In this document: in pieces, positions 1 to 12,000 of the stretch
Layout of the letters: every line of letters starts with the position of its first letter
Numbering within the stretch: position 1 is the stretch's first letter
Source of the DNA: Bolinopsis microptera
Lineage: Eukaryota; Ctenophora; Tentaculata; Lobata; Bolinopsidae
Direction of reading: 5' to 3'
Length of the DNA stretch: 60,000 nt
Assembly: GCF_026151205.1 (NCBI RefSeq)
Contig: NC_087079.1
Span: 9,974,635-10,034,634 of the forward strand
Program-made: the position numbers and the translations under genes
Notes under the pieces: generated by a model
Told to the model about the DNA's origin: nothing
What the model saw: the letters and a program-made list of their open reading frames with translations, nothing else
The model's database searches: none

Positions 1-68
1 TTGAAACTTCTTAAAATAGTAAGTTCGTGTCAAAATAAATAGCTCTCTAACGTATCCTCAATTTACAG

Positions 69-3000
69 ACGAAAATATCCTCTGGGAATAATCTACCCAG
101 TAGATAACAGGGGTGAGTGGGCGTTTCCTCAAGCCTACGTCATAGCCCAATCTGGAGCGGCTATCGGAGTGGGAATTATAACAAGATTCGCTTACAAGTA
201 CTACGCCTTCGGAAAATGTAAGATTATATAACTAATGATTCTCACAAACTGGATTTTTATTTTGCATCCAACCTGCTAGGCTGTGTCTCTGTGATTAAAA
301 CTTATTATATAAATTATTCGATTTAATTTAATTACTTTTAAACGGGTTTTAACTGAGATTAAAGTGCCTGCCAAATGACACGATCAGTCTCCTTTAACAT
401 TTTACACTTCTAGTACAGTTAATAACTTTACACTAGACACTATTTTCAGATGTGTTCGTGATACAATGCTTTATAGTGCATTTGTTAATGTCCCTACCAG
501 CCTTTATCCTGGAGATAGATCTTGGTCAGGTGTTCCGGTCGGGTCCCATCTCTGTGTGGAAGAAAGTTCATCCGTCCTTCGCCGGGGTGGGGTGGTGTAA
601 GTAATTAGGATTTTTAAATGTCTCGATTAATAATTAATGTTGTTATTTTGGAAAATTATCAACAATATGTTTATTTGTCATGTACTTTATTTTGACAATG
701 ACACAGCAACAATTTGTTGATTTAAGTTAATTTGTTAACTGATGAATTTCAAAACAGAAGGAAAGTGGAAACTGCTCAGTCAGTTTATTCTATTTTTGTA
801 TAACAACAGATTTAATACAATATTGGGGGGGGGGGGGGTGTCACGTCCGTCTATGTCCGCTTGTCTCATAGAATCCAAAAAGGACAGGACATAGGCGGAC
901 ATAGGCGGACATAGACGGACATAGGCGGACATAGGCGGACATAGGCGGACATAGATGGACATATGCGGACATAGGCGGACATTAATGGACACCTAAATTG
1001 CTAAATAAAATGTTTAATTTTTGCTGTTATAGGGGGATCATGTTTTTTGTCCGTTCGGTACCCTATATTTTCAAAACGGACAAAAAATAGAGCGGACAAA
1101 AACGGACAAAAATGGACAAAAACGGACAAAAATAGAAATAACATTTAGATGCTTCCTCCTACTCTTCCTCCTCCTCCCCCTGGGTCTTCCTGATCTTCCT
1201 CAGTCCTCTTCCTCCTCCCCTCCTCAGACCTCCTCCTACTCCTCCTCCTCGTCCTCAGTCCTCCTCATCAGTCCTCAACAGTCCTCCTCCTTCTCCTCCT
1301 CCTATTCAGTCCTCCTCCTCCTCCTCCTCCTCAGTTCTCCTCAGTCCTCCTTCTCATTTCTCCTAAGTCCTCCTCCTGAGTCCTCCTCTTCCTTCTGAGT
1401 CCTCCTCCTGAGTCCTCCTCCTCCTCCTCCCTCTCAGTCATCCTCCTCAGTCATCCTCCTCAGCCATCCTCCCCAGCCATCCTCCTCAGCCATCCTCCTC
1501 AGTACTCCTCAGTCCTTCTCAGTCATCGTCAGTCCTCCTCCTCAGTCCTCCTCAGTCCTCCTCAGTCCTCCTCCTCCTCCTGGGTCCTCCTCCTCCTCCT
1601 CCTCCTCGTCCTCCTGGGTCTTCCTGATCCTCCCCAGTTCCCTTCCTCCTCCCCTCCTCAGTCCTCCTCCTACTCTTCCTCCTCGTCCTCAGTCCTCCTC
1701 ATCAGTCCTCAACAGTTCTCCTCCTCCCCAGTCCTCCTCCTGGGTCCTCCTCCTCATCCTTCTCATCAGTCCTCCTCCTCCCCAGTCCTCTCCCAGTCCC
1801 CCTCCTTCTCCTCCTCCTATTCAGTCCTCCTCCTCCTCCTCCTCAGTTCTCCTCAGTCCTCCTTCTCATTTCTCCTAAGTCCTCCTCCTGAGTCCTCCTC
1901 CTGAGTCCTCCTCCTCTTCCTTCTGAGTCCTCCTCCTGAGTCCTCCTCCTCCTCCCTCTCAGTCATCCTCCTGAGTCATCCTCCTCAGCCATCCTCCCCA
2001 GCCATCCTCCTCAGCCATCCTCCTCAATACTCCTCAGTCCTCCTCCTTCTCAGTCATCGTCAGTCCTCCTCCTCAGTCCTCCTCAGTCCTCCTCAGTCCT
2101 CCTCCTCCTCCTGGGTCCTCCTCCTCCTCCTCCTCCTCGTCCTCCTGGGTCTTCCTGATCCTCCCCAGTTCCCTTCCTCCTCCCCTCCTCAGTCCTCCTC
2201 CTACTCTTCCTCCTCGTCCTCAGTCCTCCTCATCAGTCCTCAACAGTTCTCCTCCTCCCCAGTCCTCCTCCTCCTCCTCCTCCTCAGTTCTCCTCAGTCC
2301 TCCTTCTCATTTCTCCTAAGTCCTCCTCCTGAGTCCTCCTCCTGAGTCCTCTTCCTCTTCCTTCTGAGTCCTCCTCCTGAGTCCTCCTCCTCCTCCCTCT
2401 CAGTCATCCTCCTCAGTCATCCTCCTCAGCCATCCTCCCCAGCCATCCTCCTCAGCCATCCTCCTCAGTACTCCTCAGTCCTCCTCCTTCTCAGTCATCG
2501 TCAGTCCTCCTCCTCAGTCCTCCTCAGTCCTCCTCCTCCTCCTGGGTCCTCCTCCTCCTCCTCCTCCTGGGTCCTCCTGGGTCTTCCTGATCCTCCCCAG
2601 TCCTCTTCCTCCTCCCCTCCTCAGTCCTCCTCCTACTCTTCCTCCTCGTCCTCAGTCCTCCTCATCAGTCCTCAACAGTTCTCCTCCTCCCCAGTCCTCC
2701 TCCTCCTCCTGGGGCCTTTTCCTGGGTCCTCCTCCTGGGTCCTCCTTCTCCTCCTCAGTCCTTCTCTTCCTCCTCCTCAGTCCTCTTCCTCCTCTTCCTC
2801 CTCCTCCTCCCTCTCAGTCATCCTCCTCAGCCATCCTCCTCAGCCATCCTCCTCAGTCCTCCTCCTTCTCAGTCCTCCTGAGTCCTCCTCCTGAGTCCTC
2901 CTCCTCCTGATTCATCCTCCTCAGTTCTCCTCCTCCTCCTCCTAGGTCCTCCTTCTGGGTCCTCCTCCTCCTCCTCCTCCTCCTCCTGGGTCTTCCTGAT

Positions 3001-6000
3001 CCTTCTCCTCCCTCTCAGTCATCCTCCTCAGTCATCCTTCTCAGTCATCCTCCTCAGCCATCCTCCCCAGCCATCCTTCTCAGCCATCCTCCTCAGTACT
3101 CTTCAGTACTCTTCAGTCCTCAAAATGTTTGTCCGCTAATGTCCACCAATGTCCGCTAATGTCCACCAATGTCCATCCAAGTCCGCCAATGTCCGTCCGG
3201 GTCCGCCAATGTCCGTCCGAGTCCGCCAATGTCCGTCCGAGTCCGCCAATGTCCGTCCGAGTCCGCCAATGTCCGTCCGTGTCCGCCAATGTCCCAAAAA
3301 ACACGTCCGTTGTCTCATAGAATCCAAAAAGGACAGGACATAGGCGGACATAGACGGACATGACACCCCCCCCCCCCCCCCCCCCCCCAATATTTGTTTT
3401 CCCTTCAGGTTGTTTGTTTATAAACTTGTTTCAAGCGGTGAACTACATGTATCCAACAATACAGATCATTGATTATATATTGCAATTAATAAACAAGATG
3501 TTCCTTGGAAAATATAGTGGACTCAGTGAGTATCTTACAGCTTTGTACATGATTTTATAGATGATCACAATATTTATTTATATTATATATATTTATATTT
3601 AGTATTTTTGATGCGTCTCGTCTCTCTTTTTTACAGGCAATTTCAATGTACATATCTTCAGATTATTTAGTCTCCACAGCAATCTCTGACTACGGTAGCG
3701 ACCCCGTGGCTAATCCTCTACCATCCTTCATAGCTCTTGAAGCTCAAAACAAGTACGTGACTTTCACAAATTGTTGTCTTCCTTATCCGTTACAATCTAA
3801 GATTTATTATAACCATCCTGATAAGGAATCTTAGTAGACTGAAGCTGAACGCTTCCTTATGTCCAAATATTATCAACTAACAGCAAATGTGTTGAAATTC
3901 CTATCAATTAATTAACTATTTAAATAACACCTACAGTTTCCCTTGGAACAACTGTCTCTACCAGTTGTGCGACATGACTATACTCCCTAAACTCAACATA
4001 GACTGTGGAACCTCCAGTGACTCTGTTATAAACCTGGCTAACGGTTCTTATGAGATTACTGATCTGAATGTTTTGTGGGAAATGGTACCGGACATGTGCA
4101 AATATGCTCCTCCAATATACCAGTTCCAGGCTGTCAAACTTAACTACACAGGTATTATATCTCATCATTATACAATCAATACATAGTCACGTGGTTAGTG
4201 ATTAGTGAGTATACAATATATATTAATATTGTATAGACTTGGATAACGTTCACTTGCGAGTACTGAGTCTGAAATAAGATAATAATTTTAAAGGATTTTT
4301 GTATGCATATAGTTTGAAAATCATGCGACTGTTCAAATAAACAGACAGCACCAAACTGATACGTGAAATACTGTCCAACATTTTGTTAGTATCTTTATTG
4401 CTGGTATGTAATTGTAACACTATTACAAATCAAACGACAATTGCTAAAGTGTTTATTCTCAGGATCCCTCAATGAAACTGAGTTATACAACTCGTTCAGC
4501 AAGGATTATGAAAGTGCTACTGATGTCTTCAAAGAGATTAAAAGACTCTTCATTGATGATGCTGACTCCCAGAACAGATACTTTTGCATCGGAACCTTCG
4601 TCTTCATTGGTTAGTTTAATTCCGATGTTTTGTTATTCTGTTCAATTGAAGCACTATTATATATATACTAGTTGTCAATAACTATTTACCGATTCAGACA
4701 TTTTGATAAATATAGTTGATTAATTTAAATATTTAATTTAGGTAATCAATTTAAGTAATTAATTTAAGTAATTAATTTAAGTGATTAATGTTTCAGCGTG
4801 CATCACCGCCATCAAGCCATCTCTCCGTCATATCTTGTTCGGAATCCAGTACATCATACCACTATTTGGAATCGTCATTGGCAGTGTTTACATTGGTGAG
4901 TTTTTATTTTTATTTCCAGACAGATATCGTTAAATTGGAGCTTGAGGTTGCTGAGGTTCTTTGACGAATTATGAAGGCTGTTAGATAGATTGAGGGCCCA
5001 TCTGTCCGAGCTATAGATCCCGGAGTCTCGTAAGAGCTCCCCGTAGTCCTTCTTAACAGGATCTAATCACATGATCGGTAACATGGTTTGATCGTGCTTC
5101 TGAAATCATTCGCTATCACTTAGAAAGAACCTGGTACGATCCACGTGATCAGCACCATGATCTGGTCATATCTACCATGAGTGCCCTACCGGCATTGTTG
5201 GGGGAAAAGTACTCGGACTCCAACAACGTTTAGCGAAATATTAGAGAAACACCACAAAAATGAAAATAATTGTCCATATCTCGGTTCGCGATAATCGCGA
5301 AAGTGATTACATCAAAATTGAAGTACCTCAATCAATTTTTAATATTTTTGCATGAAATGTTTTGAATCGCATTTCAGTTTTATTGTGCGCGGTGATTTTT
5401 TGATTTAGGGCTCCAAAAATCTGGTTATATATGTACTATATTAACGTATATTAAAGTTTAAGTATATCCCCGGGCGAAATTGGCAAAAGACCTCCATTTA
5501 AATATACTTTAATATGGTGTCGGTGAACCGGCGCACTACCGGCAGCTCTACCGGCGTCCGACCAGCATAGTTGGGAAAAACGCACTCCACGAACTTTTAA
5601 AAGCAATTACCGATCTTTTAAGTTTTACCCAACTCATTAACCGCATTTATATTTTCACAGCAGTTTACAGTTAGGCTATTTGGTTACATGTTTACCCAGT
5701 TATGCCGACCGGTGCCCTACAGGCAGCGGTATCCGCTCGTACCGCCGTATGAGGATATGAAATATAATTACGTTCTCAATTCAGTAATATTGGTGCGGCA
5801 GAATAGGAGAGACGTTCTGTATGGTCGATTGCGTACAGAAAGACAATTTATTGTTTAGGCAACTTAATAAAATTACTGTGATGCAGAAAATTAATTCAAA
5901 TGATTGAGAATAATTATGAATCCGGATCATATCAGTGATCTCGCGTTTATTTTCTCTGCAGTGTTTAGCTTGATGGTATGTTCGACTTTATCTTAATAAA

Positions 6001-9000
6001 GATAAATAAATAAAAATTGCAGTTTATTGAGGCTTTGTGATTAATTTTGAAGACTGTATGATAAATTATGAAATTTTACATATCATTTGGGGACACTTCC
6101 GCTAGCCCGTATGGTTGTACTTGTGGTTACTAACAAACTTTCATGAAAATCTCAAATTTTTTCTTACTGAATTTTTTTCTTATTAATTTGGCATTTAGGA
6201 TGTATTTGCAAAGCGTTTCCCGGTAATAAATATTTGTAAAATTTGAATTCAAGTCAATTCGATTATTGGCCTAGTATTTTAAAAATAAGTAGATTATGGT
6301 CGTTGGTCAAGTTACTTAATACTTTAAAAACAGCATTATTGTGCAGAAAATGAGCTCGGAAATATGAGAATGATCTCTAATAATTTGACTCTCAAATCAT
6401 TTTAAAACCGAATATTTACTCTGCTAAGGAGCCGGTGCCTCAACACATCATGGGTCGACATACCTTAGTTCCCAAAAATTTGTGTGCCATTATATTGAGC
6501 ACAATTTATTTGAGCCCGAAAAATTTGGGCAGAAAATTTGAACTCATTTGGGCGACCGAAAATTTGGGCACAAATTCTTCGAAAAATGAACGATTTTCCA
6601 CTAAAATTTCAGTTAGATATTTGCCTTAGTTCATTATTATTCCTTATTATTCCAGTCATTTTGCTTTCCATTTTAAGCATGTAGGTGGTAGTCTGAGTTG
6701 TTTCACATTGTGAAATTTACGATCTAATCTGCCCAGTAACTACTAAAAAATACAGTGATGATGGCACAGTACAAAATGATAGATATACAATAGTGATATT
6801 TAGTCTCTCACTCAGCATATCTTATCATACCCCTTTCACATACAATTATCATTATGACGCCTCACCAGATGGTCGAAAGGTTTGGAAGAAAATTAGAAGG
6901 TTTACATCATGATCTATCAAACTAAGCGGCACATACGCTTAGCTTTGGGGGAAACAAAGGTGTACATAATTGTGTGTAGCGAACTACTGTAAACCCGGAC
7001 CAAAGGTCTTGAAGTCTAATTCCAGTTATTTCTATTCATTTAAAATATAAGCCTTTTTACTTGGTCAAGCCATGAATGACAGATTAGAAAACTAAAATTT
7101 CAAATATTATTTCACTTGGATTATATAAAGAAAAATCCACCTTTCTATAGATTTCAGGGCCACAGGCCAAATGCCAAAATTTTGGTTAGCAAAAAATTTA
7201 GCAGACGGAAAAGATTTATGCAATTAATTTGGTCTGCAAAAAATTTGGGCGAGAGGCCCGCTCAAATTTTTGGGAATTAAGGTAACTTGTTTTTATTTTA
7301 TTTGAATAATACACCGACCCCTTATAAACATATTCCTGCAATCCTACACTCGTTTGTTTGTTTATCTTCTTGTCTAAACTCTAAATTTTACCCTTAAAAT
7401 CACTTCATGCTTCTTAAACTTAAGAGATTTTTTCTTCTTCAGAACACTTTCTTATTTATTGGTAACGATTCCGTCCCTAGCAATTACTAAATTTTCTACC
7501 CAGGCTGTGCGATATTTTTTAAAGAGAAAACTTAACTCGAACATTTTATACTGTCTTTCTAGACTTCCTGCAATAAAATTTCTCTTAAGCTCTTACACCG
7601 TTACCAATACTTTTATTTTGTCATACTTAAAGATTGAGGGATTTGAATAGACGAAACACGGCTCTTCCCCGAATCAATGCCGACTGATTTGACTGAAATG
7701 ATATGGGTTGAATTGTTAATCGGTTGAAACCGTATCTGTAGCAGTGCACATTACGTCGATCACGCCACCGTCTACCATATTAGTCATTTGTATCGTGTAT
7801 TTCTCATCTCTCGGAAGGTCAACACTGTCTACAAACAGTATTGGGAAACTTCCGTTATATCTGATAATATAAGGCTGCTCACTCAAATAAATAAAGCAAA
7901 CTGTTGTTTGGCTTGCCTGCAGTTGGGCTCACAAGATCCTTGTGCGAACAGGTACGGTCATGTATTATCAATTATCATCATATTATTTTAGTCGGTACTT
8001 GCAATCTGTCAACAAATCTCGAACATGCGTGAACATTCGGACTGGGTCAGGTTTGATGTTCTCTATAGTGTGTCACATTGGAACTGACAGCCTAAAAACC
8101 GCGCCAACTAACAGTATTCCGTAGTTCTTCGTTCGTTCGGCACGTATGTCAAGTTATATCCTGTTTCACCAATAAAACCTGGCCTGAAAAACGATGTTTC
8201 TGTCATCGGTAGTCGGTACTAAATAAAGGTAAATTGTAAGATAGTATCATGATATTGAAGCCTTAGTTCGTTGAATTATGTTCTTAATTTTTATGGTAGC
8301 TGCGCTACTAACTTCTGATCGGGTATTCGTTAACCAGTAAATAAAAAGTTTATCTAAGAAATTGTAACCAATCAAATTACGCTTCATGTTTTCGAGTCAT
8401 TTCCATTGTCCTAATAAATGTTATTTACTCCTACAGGGGTAAAACTGATTCTATCAGCGGATCAGGGGTAAAACTTTCATGCGTCATCAGAAATCATAAT
8501 TTGACTCTATTACTATATGATAACTGCACTGTTCTGACTTCCTTGAGATGTATTCAGATTTCGGTACTGCTCAATGCTTATCAGTCATCAGACCAATAAA
8601 TCAGGACAGCTGATACAAGTTCAAAAATCACAGAATAACTTTTTTTTAAGCAGCCACTATCATGATCATTATCCATTTCACTTGGTATGCCAGAAGTTCA
8701 CTAATCATGGTAATTACCAATACTATAGAAACGTAGATATTCATTTTGGTTAAGGTTTAACATTGAGGGAATTACTGGAAGACCTGACGAACCTGTTATA
8801 ATCGGACATTGCTTTTTTTCAAACTAAAGTAAATTTTCTATAAGTGTCTCTGACAATTTTATTTTAAAGTGTGAAAAAAATGGCAAGTATTTAAAAACAG
8901 TAAATCGAGGATAGATATTTCATCACCTTGTTAACGTGATTTCAGTATCACTGAGAAGTGAGATAATCCAATTCCATTTTCCACTCGAGACTGACTGAGT

Positions 9001-12000
9001 CTTTTTAGTCGATTTTAAATCGATTTAGACGAGTTATAGGCAGCAGAAAATTGATCACTTTTCTAAATTTCTGATTCTTGCGACTTGCGAGCACATTTTG
9101 TTTTTTATTATGGATTATCTCAATTTATAAGTAATTATAAGTAATTCATTACATATTTTGTATTTTACCAGGTTTTCCGTTCTATTTCATACTATTATGG
9201 TATTTTTTGTAAATTATTATTTCAACCGCAGAAACAACCCTATTTTTTAAAGACACTTATTTTACTCCGGAGTACAACAGCCACATTGTTACACAAGTGC
9301 AACCAGCCAATTACAGGAAGCCGAAGGATTTGTTTTGGCCAGTGACGGTTAAGGTAGTGTGTAGGTACCATACTTTCTTCGCCCGAGACTTTTGCTGCAA
9401 TGTGCAGCTCCTCATTTAACCCTCACGCCCGATTTCTCGAGTATTCGGCTGAGTAGACCGGGGGCTGCATAGACCACTCAGGGTCCTTAGCTGAACGTCA
9501 ACGACGCTCACCCCACGACCAGGCAGACAATGGGATTCGAACTCGCAACCTCACTATAAACAACAACAAATGAGTGTTCCATTAAAAATGGATGGCCCCT
9601 GGCGGGGCTGGGAGCAGTGGTAATTATAAGTAGTTTATAGAATACGTGATTCAATCTAGTTAAACATTGATATTTACCTTATTAGGTAAATTAGGTCAAT
9701 TCATTGAACATTGCAAACATTGAAGACGTAAGGATCCACATTCCACACTATGTAATCTAATTTTAAGAACAAACCAATATCTTATAATGTGGATTACTTT
9801 ACTTAACCTAATCATAAACCAACGTCACATTTATGTGTTATAACGCTTTGAAGTCTCAACTTGATAAAAAATTCTTTCAATTGGGATTTGCATCATTTAA
9901 ATTCCAACGGAAGCCAATTCCGTCAGTCAGTATACTTAACGCCCCAAAAAACCAGCATCTGATAAAGTGATAAGATCAGTCGGCGTTCGGGTACCATAGC
10001 GACGTATTATGTCATTATGAGGCTTCACTAATAATTGTAACGTCAAAAATTGTCTCTCTGCGAAATTTTATTGTAATAAAACTTTCCGTTAGTAATTTTA
10101 TCTTTGATTATGCTTTTATGGTAATAAAACTTTCCGTCAATAATTTTGTCTCTAATTATCTCATTCTCATATTATACGATAACAAGGACTATGATCGTGA
10201 TAATGATCGTTCTATAATAAGATGATAAGATTATCTGTAATCTACACTTTAGACATGATATGTAATTATTACTTTATTACAGATTGAATGGAATGTGTTG
10301 GTATTCGGTACCTGGTTATAATTATACAGAGGTGGTACTACTAATTATATTACTAATAATACTAGTCAGAGTTTTAAATTTCATTGTAGAATTATCACCC
10401 CTGTTATTTCGTAGCCAAATATTTGGTTGCATTTTTAAATGTTTGGCACCAACTTTTGACCTGTTAAATCAATTGTTATATTGGGTCTATATTATGGCTG
10501 TTCCTTAACTGATTTGGGATAATTTAGCGTTCGATATTTGCGAGGCAGTTACCTAATATTTTTACAGCATGAAGCCTGAAGAATATTTTCATTTTAGAAA
10601 TATTCATTTTAGAAATATTCATTTTAGAAATATTCATTTTAGAAATATTCATTTTAGAAATATATGCGAAATTTAGAAATATGCGACAGAGGGAAAATAC
10701 TCTTCTCAGGAAAAGGAAATTGTCCAACGTTTCAGTCAGCTGGCGATTGTAATTGGTGTTGATACTATAATTTGTACGTCCAGGTTAATTGTGCAAATTG
10801 TTATTGTTGGAATGTTCCTCTGCTTTCCTTGGGATGTTCCTTTTTCCTCCACTACAAGCTAGTTCTGTAATCCCTCTATAATATTGCTTGATAATTGGAA
10901 TTGTGTGCTTACTTATACCTGCTAAGAAACTGTTTTAATACATGGTGTAGTGTTGCAGGGCGGTATACTATCTCCATTAGCAATTTATCCACGAAATTTC
11001 CTGTTTTCGTCATAGAAAAATGTTGTATGAGTATCTTCACGAAATTGGTGCGAATATATCTGCCATCGATAGAAAGAATAAGAAAATATTTTCTCTGTCG
11101 AGTTGAATGTTCAAATTATTTAAATTTTCGCTATTTTCCAAGCAATCTGATTGCGTGATGGTAATGACACAACTTCGCCCCTCCATTCCCGCTCTAAGCT
11201 ACATACGGGATAGGGCCTTTCGTGATATCGTGGATCAAATTAGATCTACTGAGATCTTGTTGTACTGATCGTCCTATAACGGTCTCTATGTAATTGCAAC
11301 GGCTACGTTCAGACTTGATGCAGGGGAGTCCTTCAAATATCAGCTGGGTTGCAATAGTTGCACCTGAAATGTGTCAAAGTTTCAATATGCTGACTATAAA
11401 ATCACGTTTATACAGATTCTGCAACACCCTGTGACGCATGATTAACAAACTTAGGTTGTGTTTTAAAAGTATCGCATTAGGTTCTCGATTACCGAATTAG
11501 TTAGAGAATCTCCTCTTTGTCTGATGCTAATTACATAAGCTTGATGTTCTGTCCGCAGTCCGTACAATATTTGTTATCCAGCAGTTATTGGCCGTGGAAA
11601 ACTTTAAAATGTTCTCCAAGTCCATCGTTACTTTTTGTTAAATTTAATTCCAATACTCCAGAGTCCAGCACATCTCTCCAATGAACAGTTAGTACCTGTA
11701 GCGGTTATGTAACTTGTAATATTCTCCCTGACAGTTCACATCCCTGGTTTAAAACGTGTTTAAAGTTTCTAGACTGGAGCCATGAATTGTCATCGAGTGT
11801 GAAGCAACTTAGAATTATGACTAATAAATGACATGATCTGTACAGGAAATAAGCCCCAGAATAGCAAATATCCTGCACCTCTATCAGGTCACCGTGACAG
11901 CTCCCCTAAATTTTATTTTTACACCTCGCTTTTTACACCCTTCACCTTCAATATTTTTCATAATCTGATATTTTTTCTGGTTATCCCACCAGTTACTGTT

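Larger units (their letters stand above)
825..3388. mobile_element. G/C-tract-bounded repeat element in SLC6 intron 2
   Basis: The element begins with about 14 G (825-838) followed by TGTCACGTCCGTCTATGTCC. It ends with the inverted form, GGACATAGACGGACATGACA, followed by about 24 C (3365-3388). AATATT lies immediately outside both ends (819-824 and 3389-3394); it may be a target duplication, or part of the termini, because it is palindromic. Just inside both ends lies a nearly identical segment, CTCATAGAATCCAAAAAGGA. The interior holds short minisatellites and a long CT-rich array. There is no coding capacity; the short open frames here are repeat artefacts. The superfamily is unknown. Confidence 0.7.

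Noticed and set aside
871-3300. CRISPR-like array
   Set aside because: The repeats are directly abutting minisatellites without unique spacers, in animal DNA.
3438-3525. Longer form of SLC6 exon 3 ending at the GTGAGT donor
   Set aside because: It would put the next exon out of frame and insert about 30 residues into TM3; the shorter micro-exon keeps phase.
9531-9552. A functional tRNA gene
   Set aside because: Only a B-box-like string is clear; no cloverleaf or A box can be drawn, and the body continues into a dispersed repeat tail.
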